The position numbers and the translations under genes were made by a program. A stretch of 64,000 nucleotides of DNA, from IMG/VR virus record IMGVR_UViG_3300035698_031273, positions 1 through 64,000 of that record. One strand, 5' to 3'. The stretch comes from a virus. Of this stretch, positions 50,581-61,072 are shown piece after piece (position 1 is the first letter of the stretch; the number at the start of each line of letters is the position of its first letter). A model generated the notes under the pieces. The model saw only the letters and a program-made list of their open reading frames with translations. It did not search any database and was not told the origin of the DNA.

Positions 50581-53500
50581 AGCTATAATTGATCCTCAGT
50601 TTGGAACTATAGAGCAGGCTAAACATTTAAGGTTGAGTTTATTTAATCTTCCTAATGATACAGGAATGCGTATCAAAATAGAAGATGCTACCAATTTATG
50701 TGCAGTAAAATTTAATGGGGAAGATAATTTTGATATAAATCCTAATATAAAGAATGTTAATGGAACTATTAATATTACTATTCCTGAAGAATGTGCATAT
50801 AATGTTATTAGTTTGTTCGTGTTTTTATTCAAGAAGGAATCAGATGCTTATAAATTGTTTAGGATAATACCTTTTGTTTATCATGTAAAAAAAGAATTAT
50901 TTAAATCAGAATTTGATGGAAAAATAAATTTATTTCCTTCATTTGTCGAGAAAAGTCAATCTTTTATGATATCTGTGCAGGCTGATCCTAATACTGAATA
51001 TTTTGTATTAATAAATGACAAAGATTTTTTTATTAAGACTAATGAAATTGGTGCTGGTACTACTCATGCCAAAGCAACTGATTTTTTAATTAATAAAGAA
51101 GTTGTTGTTCTTCAGAATTTTCCAATAGGAATATCTAAAAGTAAGAATGAAATTCCGTGTTTTAGTGGGTGTGAACTTTGTGTTTTGCCAAATAATGTAA
51201 AAACACATGTAGATCCTCGTTGTGAAATCTCAGGTTATATATTTACTTTACCTGAAGAATGTAAAGATTCTGAAATACCAGAGGATGTGGTACCTACTCC
51301 TCCTGATCCTAGAGTGGAACCAATAGATATAGAAACGAAACGTACCGACTGTAAGAATAAGATGGTAGATCATACGGGATTAGAATTTTGTAGAATAAAT
51401 AATCATGATGCTACTATTTTAGCAAGTGGACAGTCATTACATGCTGTAATAAGTGTTGATTCTGAAATTGTGGAATCAAGTAATGAAGCATATAATTATC
51501 CGAGAATATTTATATTAGATGACGAGTCTTCATTAGATGTGCAGGTATTATTTAGTGCTAAAGTATCTGTTCCTCCAAAAGCTACTACTGATGACTTGGT
51601 AATATATGTTGACAAAAATACTTATGATATGTGTTCTAGAATCTTTAGTGAAACGGTGTATATTGTTGTGTTTAATGAACAACTTGGTTATCGTTCATTT
51701 GAATTAATTGGCAGAGAAATTCCAGATAATTATGTTCCTTTTTATAGAGTAATTGCTTCTAAGGGAGAATCAACCGTTTCGGTTGATGAATGGATTCTTT
51801 GTGAATATGCTGTGTTTTTCATAAAGGGTGAGTCTTATCCTAATATTGAAGCTTCTTATGTGGAAACACTACCAATTATAAAAGATTCTTCTGCTAATAT
51901 TGTTCCTTCTCTCAGTGTAACAATAGCAAGCAATCGATATCATGTTGGATCTTCATACGAATCTTATGTTTATGTTATTGCTGAGGCTGTTATTTCTAAT
52001 GAAAGTCAACTTTTTTATTATTCTTTTACTGTTGGAGAAACTGGATATTTAAGTAAAAGTTTTGGATGGAAACAAATTACTTATGATGGAAATAATTATA
52101 ATCCTAAGGCAATTGTTGATTCTCGTGGAAGTGTACATGTAACATGGGAAAGCGATAGAACAGGGAATATTCAAGTATATTATGGAGTTCTTGGTCCAGC
52201 TTCTCGCATGTTGGGAAATACAATTTTATCTTCGATATGTGATAAATATGCAGAATTATATAGAAAAGAGGATAAGCCTTTTACATATGTTACCGAGAAT
52301 GTAATTATTGATGCTGGACAAGAATATGGAATATCACCTCAAATTGTTTTCGATAGTTATCCTGTCTTAGATACATTGGAAAGTGGAGTGGTTACAATTA
52401 AGGGTGAAGATTCTTTTTCTGTTTCTGGTAATCCTATTTCAGACACAGCTATGTTTTTCTATGCTTTAGATGATGATTCTGGATTAGATTTAAATAATAA
52501 TATGTTACAAATTAACTATCAAGTTGATTTTAATTTTTCAATGTCTATATCAAGAACTTCTCCAATTGATGAAGATGTAACGTTGTCTGGTTCTATAAAT
52601 CCTTTACAAATAGACGATTTATTTTCTCAATGGAAACAACAATTTACTTTTTCAAGCAATACAGATATTTATAATTTTCCTGTTTATTCTATAGGAAATA
52701 ATACGTTTATAATAGGTAGACAAGATTCTCTTTATGATCGTATTTTTCCAATAGTTGGGGCTTATCGTAATTCAGATATAGATCATGTTGCTGCTGAAAC
52801 TGATATAGCATTATCTTTTGTGCCAATATTAAATGGTGATGATAGCAATGTTAGACACTGGATTATTGGAGTTATGCCAGAAAAAGTTAGATTTGAAGCT
52901 AATAATTTAATTAGAACACAATTGGATTGGTGTAGTGAGAAAGGTGTTATATGTACTCCAGATTGTGGATACGTAGACAACATGAGTGAAATTGTATATA
53001 CAGGAAAAGCAAAATTTGTTTTTGTGTATAATGGAGATGATTCTTTTTATGGTACTCCTGATTATAGGAAAGCAGGAATTGTAAGAGAAATTAATGGGTC
53101 TTTTGATTTAGCAGAAATAAATAATATTCAAATAATTGTTGGGTATGAGAAACTTTATGCAGAAAATTTTTCTGACTTATTTGAAGAAAAAGATTATTCG
53201 TTTGAACAAGAAACTTCTTTTTATATTTGTACTGTTACATTATTTTTTAATAATAATGCTATTTTTTCTGAATCTTTTCCCACTAGTCTTGCCAGCATAG
53301 ATCGGTTTGATTTAGGATTTGGATTGCCCACAGGAGGATATTTAATAACCGATGATTTTTATCCATATGAGTCAAATATTTTTGATGATTTAGAAGAAAC
53401 AAGTTTTAATGTTGAGTTTGACAATATTGTTTTATCTTCTCCTACTTTTTATGTAAATGAGGAGATTGCTATAGTTCCCTTGTCTATTAGAAACATTTTA

Positions 53501-54289
53501 GACCCTGTTGTATCATCAAGTGTTTCGTCTACTCAACTCCAAGAGTTTTTTGAAAGCGAAAATAATTATATTACTATGGGATTTCCGGGAACAATTGATG
53601 AAGATCCAGTTTCTGGTTTAAGCGATTTTGCTATCGGAGCTAGAGATAATTTATTTCTTCAATTGCCAATTACATTAGAAGGTATAAATATGGCATCTTC
53701 TATTGCTGTTGGAGTTGGTGACGAGCCTCATTTATCGTGGCAATCTAATAGAAATAAGAATTGGAATATATATTATAGTAATGCTCTTGATATTAACATT
53801 CCTTTTCGTTTTGATACTAGGATAACTAGTTCAACCAGTAATAGTTTATCCCCATCTGTTTCTGTAAGTAGAAATGGTAAAAGAATGATATGTTGGCATG
53901 ATAACAGAAACGGTGATTATGATATTTATTCAGCATATTCTTCTGACACTTCGAATGCTGGACAAAATAATTGTTCTCTTTATCATGCAATGGATGTAAT
54001 GCAAACACATACTGATTCTTTATGTTCCATTACGTTTTCTTATACGTCCACGAGTACAGCAACTTATAATTTTATTATTTATTTTTATAATGATAGTTAT
54101 CAGACTGATTTGTATAGCACCATTAGCTCTATAAATTTAGTTAATGGCTGGCAAAAAGATGGTATTCCTTTTGACCCCGATGGAACTGAAATTACAAATG
54201 GACAGACTGTAACCATTACTTATGCTCCACAAGTTGATGATGGAATATTTGATCGTATTTTATATTATAAACATGCAGTAGATAGTTAA
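50573..54289 (+). CDS. Giant tail adhesin-like protein with WxxxR...IY repeats
   Basis: About 1238 residues from ATG 50573, which overlaps the glycosyltransferase stop by eight bases. Three spaced motifs of the form W-x-S/D-x-R-x-x-x-x-x-I/V-Y are seen: TWESDRTGNIQVYYG (about 523), SWQSNRNKNWNIYYS (about 1054) and CWHDNRNGDYDIYSA (about 1107). They are each preceded by a hydrophobic H-x strand and resemble repeated propeller blades. A Pro-rich linker (about 243-258) separates N-terminal and central domains. Probably a structural or receptor-binding protein; a possible target of the adjacent glycosyltransferase. Confidence 0.72.
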   Translation: MIKAIIDPQFGTIEQAKHLRLSLFNLPNDTGMRIKIEDATNLCAVKFNGEDNFDINPNIKNVNGTINITIPEECAYNVISLFVFLFKKESDAYKLFRIIPFVYHVKKELFKSEFDGKINLFPSFVEKSQSFMISVQADPNTEYFVLINDKDFFIKTNEIGAGTTHAKATDFLINKEVVVLQNFPIGISKSKNEIPCFSGCELCVLPNNVKTHVDPRCEISGYIFTLPEECKDSEIPEDVVPTPPDPRVEPIDIETKRTDCKNKMVDHTGLEFCRINNHDATILASGQSLHAVISVDSEIVESSNEAYNYPRIFILDDESSLDVQVLFSAKVSVPPKATTDDLVIYVDKNTYDMCSRIFSETVYIVVFNEQLGYRSFELIGREIPDNYVPFYRVIASKGESTVSVDEWILCEYAVFFIKGESYPNIEASYVETLPIIKDSSANIVPSLSVTIASNRYHVGSSYESYVYVIAEAVISNESQLFYYSFTVGETGYLSKSFGWKQITYDGNNYNPKAIVDSRGSVHVTWESDRTGNIQVYYGVLGPASRMLGNTILSSICDKYAELYRKEDKPFTYVTENVIIDAGQEYGISPQIVFDSYPVLDTLESGVVTIKGEDSFSVSGNPISDTAMFFYALDDDSGLDLNNNMLQINYQVDFNFSMSISRTSPIDEDVTLSGSINPLQIDDLFSQWKQQFTFSSNTDIYNFPVYSIGNNTFIIGRQDSLYDRIFPIVGAYRNSDIDHVAAETDIALSFVPILNGDDSNVRHWIIGVMPEKVRFEANNLIRTQLDWCSEKGVICTPDCGYVDNMSEIVYTGKAKFVFVYNGDDSFYGTPDYRKAGIVREINGSFDLAEINNIQIIVGYEKLYAENFSDLFEEKDYSFEQETSFYICTVTLFFNNNAIFSESFPTSLASIDRFDLGFGLPTGGYLITDDFYPYESNIFDDLEETSFNVEFDNIVLSSPTFYVNEEIAIVPLSIRNILDPVVSSSVSSTQLQEFFESENNYITMGFPGTIDEDPVSGLSDFAIGARDNLFLQLPITLEGINMASSIAVGVGDEPHLSWQSNRNKNWNIYYSNALDINIPFRFDTRITSSTSNSLSPSVSVSRNGKRMICWHDNRNGDYDIYSAYSSDTSNAGQNNCSLYHAMDVMQTHTDSLCSITFSYTSTSTATYNFIIYFYNDSYQTDLYSTISSINLVNGWQKDGIPFDPDGTEITNGQTVTITYAPQVDDGIFDRILYYKHAVDS

Positions 54290-54301
54290 TAGGGAGAGAT
54301 A

Positions 54302-57300
54302 ATGCCACTTTTACGAGTATCAAATAAATATAATCATTTACCAAACGAATGTTATATTACAGTAAGTACCAATAATTCTGAGTCTTTTTACACAACTGAT
54401 TGTACTAAGTCTTTTACTCTTGAGGAAAGACCTTTTACTCTACCATTAAATGTTACTATTAAATTTGAAAAAATAGAAGGTGCCGAATTTGAGGAAGTGT
54501 ATGTTGATCGTTCTAGTGCTCAATATGGACTAACAGATTCTACAGTATATAGGGATGGAGAATGGAGACCAGCATATAAGGTAGAAATAATAATGCCAGA
54601 TAATAGTTATAGTTCTTATGATGTAGAAATACGTTATAAAAATAGTTATTATTTAACGGTCAAAAAAGAAGGAACAATATCTGGGCAAATTTATGGAGGA
54701 GAAGAAGAACAAAGACAAAGAATATATTATGATACCCCTATACTTCTTAGTTCATCTAATGATTATTATATCTTGTTGGCCACTAGTAATGATCCTAGAG
54801 ATGAGGTAAAAAGGTGGATTAATACCGAGGAATCAAGTGCAGAAGCTGAGAATCATGTAAATATGGAAGGAGGAGATAAGACTGTATTTGTAGAGTTTAT
54901 TAGACCAGGAACACAAAGTTATACATTAACAACATCTGTCCTACCAGATAATGATATTGGAGGTACTTTATTAACTAATCCACAAGGACCAGATCATATA
55001 GAGGGAACAACAGTATTATTAAATGCATCTCCGGCTCCAGGGGGACCAGGGGAGCCAGGTTGGTTTGTTGAGGAATGGATTGGTACAAATGATGATGATT
55101 TGACCACTTCTAATAATGAAATTACGATGCCCAGTCAGGACACTACTGTAACTGTGAAATTTGGACATGCTCCATTTCATATAGAAGTAGAAGTTTATAC
55201 TGGTGGAATTCTTAATAATACTGGTGGAACTGTTGATATTATATCAGATGAATATACTGCTGGTTCTGTTGTTAATATAACAGCTACTCTTGCTACTGGA
55301 TATAAAGTTCAAAAGTGGGTGGGAACTCAGATTGAAGCAACCTCATCTAATTCTAATTCTATTTTTGTGGATGCAAAGAAGACTGTCCAAGTTTATTTTA
55401 TAGAGACAACAATTATAAATTATACTTTAGAAACTTCTGTTGTAGACAATAATTATGGTTATATTCAACCATCCTCAGGAGACCATGAAAGCGGCATAAC
55501 AGTTACTTTAACTGCTGGTGCAGATGTTGGATATCGTGTTAAAAAATGGACAGGAACAGATAAAGATAACATAGTGGATAAAATAAATTATGTTACTATG
55601 ACTTCTGCTAAAACTGTCGAAGTACAATTTGAAGTAGATCCTGATTATGTTGCTCCTCCAGACACTGACTTGGACCCTGCAGTTCCAGATGAACATGGAT
55701 GGATAATATCTCCTTATACATATGATAACATATTTTTATGTCCTTCTGATGAAATTTTGGGAAATGTAATTAGATTTACTTATTATAATGACACTGGTTC
55801 GGAACAAAATTTAAATTTTCATATAAGATTTTATGCTGATATGGGAAGGGAAATTTTATTATATACCGCTTTTACTGTTTCAAATACAAAAAGATGGTTT
55901 ATAGAAAATGCTCCTCCTATTGTATTTCCTAATGGGGGAATTACTGTGTCTGATGAAGGTACGACTGACATTATGTTTGTCCCAGAAGTTTTACCACATG
56001 AAAAAATAGAAGAACAGAGAAGATATTTAGCAAATACTACTAGTGGAAATACTTATGAATTGCCATTATTATGTGGTGTTAAATATTATGCTGATATAAG
56101 TTATAAGTTTCAGAACAGTAATTATATTTATCCTTTAAAAACAATAGTCTTTAGAACAACTGGCGAAGTTATACAAGGTAATTTTGGTAGGAGAAATGTT
56201 GACGAAAGCACATGGGTCTGTTCTGGGCAAGGTGTTGATGACATGAGAGTTACTAGTTCAATGGGGCAGGCTATATCTCCATCATTAGAATCTAATTTAT
56301 TTGGACATTTTATGGTTGTTTGGGAAGACACGAGGAATGGGCTTCCTAAAATATATGGGGCAACCTATGATTCTGATAGTGAAGTGTTATACTCTAGTGG
56401 TCAAGGATATTTTGATTCAGTAAAACTTGATCAAGGACAACATCCTAAAATTTTAGTTGATCAAGCACAAAATTTTTATATATCTTCTATTGATCGGGAT
56501 CAGATATATGTAAATAAGTGTTCTTTGCCGGTTAGAGGTATTCAGGAACCTCCTGTTATTTATGATTCTGAACAATTGTGTTTTCCTGGATCTGGTACTT
56601 TTTTAGATATAGGAGATGACATTAGAATAAGAATTTATCAGGAAGATAATAAGGGCAGTCTTGTCATTAGTGAATCGGAAGTCTTAACTGTGGTAACGAG
56701 TACTTATGTTCGTTTTGATGTAACTGGAGTAGCTGGTTCATATGCTGTTAGATTAAGATCATCTTCAGATAAAAATTGGAGTGATTGGATCAATATAGGA
56801 GTTGGTATTTATACTGGAGTGAATGAACAGGGACAACCTAAACCCAAGACAGAAGCTGACTTTTCTTATGATGCTTATTTTATTGGAAATAATAGATTTG
56901 TAGTTCCATGGGACATAAGTCGTGCAAATGGAATACGTAGAGTTTGTGGGCAAATTCTTACTGTATATGGAATTACTAAAACATTTTGTATTGAATTCCT
57001 TTCTAATTTTGATGAGTTAGATTATTCAGTTGAATTTTATAAAGATAGCGATTTTAGTAATAAGTTTTCTTTTTATAATGGAATGTTTGTGCTTAGTGCT
57101 GTTACTAGTAATATTGTATATGTAAAAATAAAATTTAACACGAATGAAGACATGGGAAGTTTAACATTTAATATAGTACAGCAAGGAATTAATGATAGAT
57201 TTGGAGAGCATAACGGGCTTATATTGACCAAATCTCTTACGGAAGAAGGAGTATATACCGGAAGTTTTGAAATAGAAAAAAGTGATGGAGTTTTTAATAA

Positions 57301-57607
57301 AGATGGAAAAGGTATTCTGACAGTTAATATTCCTGGTTTTCCTACCAACTTAGAAGCTACATATTGTAAAGATGACATTTTTTCTTCTGACGGAAATTAT
57401 TTAGATTATTATAATGTAAATGGCACTTTTGTCAACCATGAAACATTAAGAAAAGCTAATGATGTTAGTGCTGAGGAAGTTTTTTCAGCATATCGTACAG
57501 CCCAATTTAATCGTGTTATTGATACAAATAGTCTAAAGAGATTATATGACAGTGATGATCCTCAGTATTTATTTGGTGATACTTCTTTTTACAAAGATAG
57601 AGAATAG
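54302..57607 (+). CDS. Giant adhesin-like protein with InlB-type repeats
   Basis: A 1101-residue protein. Residues about 118-455 contain four degenerate repeats of about 80 residues, each with a T-L-x-x-S/V strand, a G-x-T/V-V-x-L/I-x-A block and a closing W-x-G-T...V-x-V-x-F segment (GYKVQKWVGTQ, GYRVKKWTGTD, FVEEWIGTN). This is the divergent InlB B-repeat / bacterial repeat pattern of surface adhesins. A later VVWEDTRNGLPKIYGA (about 674) repeats the W-R-IY motif of the preceding gene. The end is acidic and helical. Likely a host-binding tail component. Confidence 0.76.
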   Translation: MPLLRVSNKYNHLPNECYITVSTNNSESFYTTDCTKSFTLEERPFTLPLNVTIKFEKIEGAEFEEVYVDRSSAQYGLTDSTVYRDGEWRPAYKVEIIMPDNSYSSYDVEIRYKNSYYLTVKKEGTISGQIYGGEEEQRQRIYYDTPILLSSSNDYYILLATSNDPRDEVKRWINTEESSAEAENHVNMEGGDKTVFVEFIRPGTQSYTLTTSVLPDNDIGGTLLTNPQGPDHIEGTTVLLNASPAPGGPGEPGWFVEEWIGTNDDDLTTSNNEITMPSQDTTVTVKFGHAPFHIEVEVYTGGILNNTGGTVDIISDEYTAGSVVNITATLATGYKVQKWVGTQIEATSSNSNSIFVDAKKTVQVYFIETTIINYTLETSVVDNNYGYIQPSSGDHESGITVTLTAGADVGYRVKKWTGTDKDNIVDKINYVTMTSAKTVEVQFEVDPDYVAPPDTDLDPAVPDEHGWIISPYTYDNIFLCPSDEILGNVIRFTYYNDTGSEQNLNFHIRFYADMGREILLYTAFTVSNTKRWFIENAPPIVFPNGGITVSDEGTTDIMFVPEVLPHEKIEEQRRYLANTTSGNTYELPLLCGVKYYADISYKFQNSNYIYPLKTIVFRTTGEVIQGNFGRRNVDESTWVCSGQGVDDMRVTSSMGQAISPSLESNLFGHFMVVWEDTRNGLPKIYGATYDSDSEVLYSSGQGYFDSVKLDQGQHPKILVDQAQNFYISSIDRDQIYVNKCSLPVRGIQEPPVIYDSEQLCFPGSGTFLDIGDDIRIRIYQEDNKGSLVISESEVLTVVTSTYVRFDVTGVAGSYAVRLRSSSDKNWSDWINIGVGIYTGVNEQGQPKPKTEADFSYDAYFIGNNRFVVPWDISRANGIRRVCGQILTVYGITKTFCIEFLSNFDELDYSVEFYKDSDFSNKFSFYNGMFVLSAVTSNIVYVKIKFNTNEDMGSLTFNIVQQGINDRFGEHNGLILTKSLTEEGVYTGSFEIEKSDGVFNKDGKGILTVNIPGFPTNLEATYCKDDIFSSDGNYLDYYNVNGTFVNHETLRKANDVSAEEVFSAYRTAQFNRVIDTNSLKRLYDSDDPQYLFGDTSFYKDRE

Positions 57608-57612
57608 TTAAA

Positions 57613-59073
57613 ATGGCAGTTCTTGATAGTCCAACTTTAATATATCCTAACGGGGGAGAAGATATATGGTTTAGGGAAATAACCATTACATGGGAAGAGC
57701 CAGATTACGATACTTCTAATTATAATTGGTATGAAATATTCTTTACGGATAATTATACTGTTAGTGGCAGTCCAGATTGGATGCAAATAGCATCTCTTCC
57801 TGTTTCTGTAACGTCTTTTCAATGGTATATGCCGGTATTTGTTAAGGGAATACAATGTAGGTTTGCAATAAGATTAAGAAATGAAAAAGGAGAAAGAAGT
57901 GAAAGAATTATTTCTGCAGGCAATATTACAATTAAAAGTAGTCCTTTAGAAAGTCCTTCTGTTTTTAGTCCTGCTCCTCAAGGCAATTATTTTGCATATG
58001 TTCCTATTATTTTTAATCAAGAAAATGTGATAGGTAAAATTTCTCAACGTGCATTTTATCGAGGATACTATAGTTCAGAAACCCACGATATTGATTGGAC
58101 AGTTATTCCAAAAATATTTTATGTTGGTTCTCCCACATATTATTGGAGTGTAGAAAATCTTTCGTCTTCTAATGATTATTCTTTTAAGTTTGAGTTGGTT
58201 GAAGGAGATAGTATTTCCAAACCTGTTTTTATAAACAATGTAAATATAAATGTTTTGAATTATTTTACAATAGATACCATTCCTCCAAAAGGAACAGTTA
58301 CAATAACAAATAATCAACAATATACCAATAATAGAGATGTTATACTTGATGTTAAATCTTTCGACGAAACCACTTCTGTGAAAAGTGTAACTATACAGCA
58401 GGCGGTAATATCTTCTGATGGATTTCAAATTGAATCTGTCGGTATAGCACAGAATTTAGGTAATGTAATTACTTGGCAAATTTCAGGAGAAGAAGATGGG
58501 GTCAAATATTTACAGGCTAAATTGAAGGACTATGGAGATAATGTGGAAATCAATTCCTATAGTGATGAAAAGAAATATTTTCGAGTATATAATAGTATTG
58601 CTGATAGTACAGTATCTTCAATAATGGTAAATGGAAGTGATATTTGGTCAGCTTTTGCAGGTGATGGTTATCAAGTTTATAAGAACAGGGAGTTTGTTGT
58701 TGCTCCGTCGTATGAAGTAACATCTATGCATTTTTATAGTAATGTTCCTTATTTTTGTTTGAAAACATCTTCAAATACTGGTATTTTTCAGCGTTATATA
58801 AACGAGACATTATATACTTTGATGACATTTACAGATATAGATAGTATTATAAATTCTTCAACTGTGTTTAATAGTCTTCTTATTTTAGGAATGGAAAATG
58901 GAAATCTTTATTCTTTCAACGGAACGACGTTAAGTTTGCTTACATCCTACAACAATAGTATTACTGGTGTTTTTACAGATAATAACCTTTTATATATTAC
59001 TCTTGATAAAAGTTCTATTATGGGAGTTTATGATGGTTACAGTTTTTCAACCGTTTCTTCTCTTTGGAGCTGA
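57613..59073 (+). CDS. Tail protein with Ig/Fn3-like and propeller-like domains
   Basis: A 486-residue protein. The N-terminal LIYPNGGEDIW followed by ITITWEEP (about 8-27) is the 'PNGGE-W...I-W' opening of an Ig-like surface domain. A second strand block (ESPSVFSPAPQGNYF) and DTIPPKGTVTI (about 221) mark further sandwich domains. The C-terminal 150 residues have propeller-like repeats (GNLYSFNGTTLSLLTSYN). It continues the run of tail-surface proteins. Confidence 0.7.
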   Translation: MAVLDSPTLIYPNGGEDIWFREITITWEEPDYDTSNYNWYEIFFTDNYTVSGSPDWMQIASLPVSVTSFQWYMPVFVKGIQCRFAIRLRNEKGERSERIISAGNITIKSSPLESPSVFSPAPQGNYFAYVPIIFNQENVIGKISQRAFYRGYYSSETHDIDWTVIPKIFYVGSPTYYWSVENLSSSNDYSFKFELVEGDSISKPVFINNVNINVLNYFTIDTIPPKGTVTITNNQQYTNNRDVILDVKSFDETTSVKSVTIQQAVISSDGFQIESVGIAQNLGNVITWQISGEEDGVKYLQAKLKDYGDNVEINSYSDEKKYFRVYNSIADSTVSSIMVNGSDIWSAFAGDGYQVYKNREFVVAPSYEVTSMHFYSNVPYFCLKTSSNTGIFQRYINETLYTLMTFTDIDSIINSSTVFNSLLILGMENGNLYSFNGTTLSLLTSYNNSITGVFTDNNLLYITLDKSSIMGVYDGYSFSTVSSLWS

Positions 59074-59075
59074 TC

Positions 59076-60053
59076 ATGGGGAATAATGCGGAAATTAAAT
59101 ATTATCTAACTAGCTTGCAAAATAGCATTGCTCAGAATAATTTATCGCAATCTATTGGAGGGTATATAAGTACATCTCTTTTATACCCAGAAACAACAAT
59201 AACTTCTACTGTTAGTTTTTTTGATACAACATTGGAGATATCTGATTTTACTCAGGTTCCGAATCAGGTATATTTATTTTCAGGATATGAGCTTATTGAG
59301 GTAGATGCAATTACTTCAAATACTGTTGTAATTCAAGAAAGAAGTGTAAATGGTATTAGAGATACACATATTTCTGGAGATATAGTAAAAGGAGTTTCAT
59401 CAAGACTGTTGTTTGATAATTTTTTTAATGAAGAAAATAAGCAATATCGTTGTTTTGCCATAAAAAACGATAGTGCAACAGTTACTTTTTTTGATGTTTC
59501 AGTTAAGTTGTCTTTAAATAGTCAGAATAATTATAGTTCATATAATGTAGCTGTTGAAATTCCTAGCAATGATTATGTAAGTTCTGCATCTACGTCCGAG
59601 GGGACAGACTCTACATTAATTGACAACACTCTTATTTCTTATAGCTTAAATCAATTTAATGATGCTGTTATCAATATCCTTTCAGGTAGTAATCTAGGTC
59701 AAACAAGAATTATTTCTTCTTTTGATAATATTACGGGAACGATTACTGTAAGTAGTTCTTTTCCTCATGATAATGTAACGGGAATAAATTATGAAATTGA
59801 ACCTGGTCCGGCTCAAAGAACTAAATCAGGTGAGATATCTCCAGATATCTCTTTGTCTACATTTTCTGGCTTTAAGAGTGTTAATGTAGGAATTCCAATT
59901 GATGTAAATGGTTTGAGAGACAATGGTAGTAATCTAGAACCTAATGATGTAATTTATGTTTGGGTAGAACGTAGTATGTTGATTAATGGTTTGGCTTATG
60001 ATAATAATACTTTTGTTCTGGATGTTGATTATTCAGATATTGGAGGGTCATAA
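59076..60053 (+). CDS. Tail-region protein, strand-rich, unknown function
   Basis: About 325 residues from ATG 59076, which has GGAG about seven bases upstream; a TTG at 59064 is less likely. Strand-rich and Ser/Thr-rich: SGYELIEVDAITSNTVVIQERSV (about 75-97) repeats the 'xELIxVDxI-x-x-x-T-V-x-I' module seen in the 297-residue protein at 29952. Later GTITVSSSFPHDNVTGINYEI gives a second module. Probably a beta-sandwich tail decoration protein. Confidence 0.66.
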   Translation: MGNNAEIKYYLTSLQNSIAQNNLSQSIGGYISTSLLYPETTITSTVSFFDTTLEISDFTQVPNQVYLFSGYELIEVDAITSNTVVIQERSVNGIRDTHISGDIVKGVSSRLLFDNFFNEENKQYRCFAIKNDSATVTFFDVSVKLSLNSQNNYSSYNVAVEIPSNDYVSSASTSEGTDSTLIDNTLISYSLNQFNDAVINILSGSNLGQTRIISSFDNITGTITVSSSFPHDNVTGINYEIEPGPAQRTKSGEISPDISLSTFSGFKSVNVGIPIDVNGLRDNGSNLEPNDVIYVWVERSMLINGLAYDNNTFVLDVDYSDIGGS

Positions 60054-60055
60054 TT

Positions 60056-61063
60056 TTGGATTTAAGATCTTCTGTTAAAATGTTCTTACAATTTGAAACT
60101 TCAGATGTTTTAATAGATTCGGTATCTAGTAATCATTTAGATGTGGTTGGGACTTCAGGTGTGAGTACGATTTCTGGTGATCTTGGTTATGTCATGCAAC
60201 AAGATCAGTATCTTTTTATGAATAATTCTAGATTTTCGGTTGACCAAGAAATGATGATAGGGTTTTGGCTTTATCCTGTTAATCCTGGGATGGTAGTTGA
60301 AACCCCACCTACCATTGAACCCTTAAGAATTTCTCTTATGGATTACGGGAATGATAATCCTTCTTTAAATCCTACTATTCTTGGGGATAAGTTATTTGTA
60401 CTTTATGAAGAGACTAATACTAACGGTACGAATGTTTTGAATTTACATATGAACAATAGCGGATATACCGCAAAAACAGAATCATATACAGCAGGAGTTT
60501 GGCATCATTTTCTTATTGCTTATGATGGCAAAGAATCATCAATAAGAATAATTGTAGATGGCAGAAACAGTAATATAACTGATGGAGGCAATGTTCCTAT
60601 TCACTTATATTCTACTGTTGCTGATTTTTATCTTAATAGAAAAATAATTGAAGGAAGTTATGATGTTGCTAATAATCAGGGGTATATAGGTGATATTTTT
60701 GTTATGAACGAAGTATTATCATCTACTAATGATTTGGAAATATTTGTTAGAAAAATAGTAAACAAATCAACCGAATGGACTTTAGATGAGGAAAATTGGT
60801 TTACAGAATATTTTAATCAGGGGTTTTATATCCCTCAGGACCCAACTACAATAAGTGCCACATCATTTATTAATGATATGAAAGATTTGTACATTTCTAA
60901 TACTAAGGGGCAGATTAATAGAGGGTCTCCTTTGTTTTGGGAAGTAAGAAGATCTTTTTCTCAATCTTCTGAAATAAATTTGCTTAATAAAAATGTTCGG
61001 GGTAGTCAGGTGAGTTCTAGTAACGGGTATCTAGAAATAGGTGGGTCAGTTGTTCGTTTTTAG
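60056..61063 (+). CDS. Tail protein with LamG/concanavalin-like domain
   Basis: A 335-residue protein from a TTG start two bases after the previous stop. The pattern FSVDQEMMIGFWLYPV, then AGVWHHFLIAYDGKESSIRIIVDG, then GYIGDIFVMNEVLS is that of LamG/concanavalin-A-like lectin domains (W-H-H/x and D-G pairs). These commonly bind sugars in tail adhesins. The C-terminal part (about 240-335) is helical with a Trp-rich segment. Confidence 0.74.
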   Translation: MDLRSSVKMFLQFETSDVLIDSVSSNHLDVVGTSGVSTISGDLGYVMQQDQYLFMNNSRFSVDQEMMIGFWLYPVNPGMVVETPPTIEPLRISLMDYGNDNPSLNPTILGDKLFVLYEETNTNGTNVLNLHMNNSGYTAKTESYTAGVWHHFLIAYDGKESSIRIIVDGRNSNITDGGNVPIHLYSTVADFYLNRKIIEGSYDVANNQGYIGDIFVMNEVLSSTNDLEIFVRKIVNKSTEWTLDEENWFTEYFNQGFYIPQDPTTISATSFINDMKDLYISNTKGQINRGSPLFWEVRRSFSQSSEINLLNKNVRGSQVSSSNGYLEIGGSVVRF

Positions 61064-61072
61064 GAAATACAA

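Noticed and set aside
57720-57735. NWYE in a tail protein as another tag copy
   Set aside because: It is internal, lacks the following basic/A/Q pattern and lies in an Ig-like strand; W-Y pairs occur by chance in aromatic-rich proteins.
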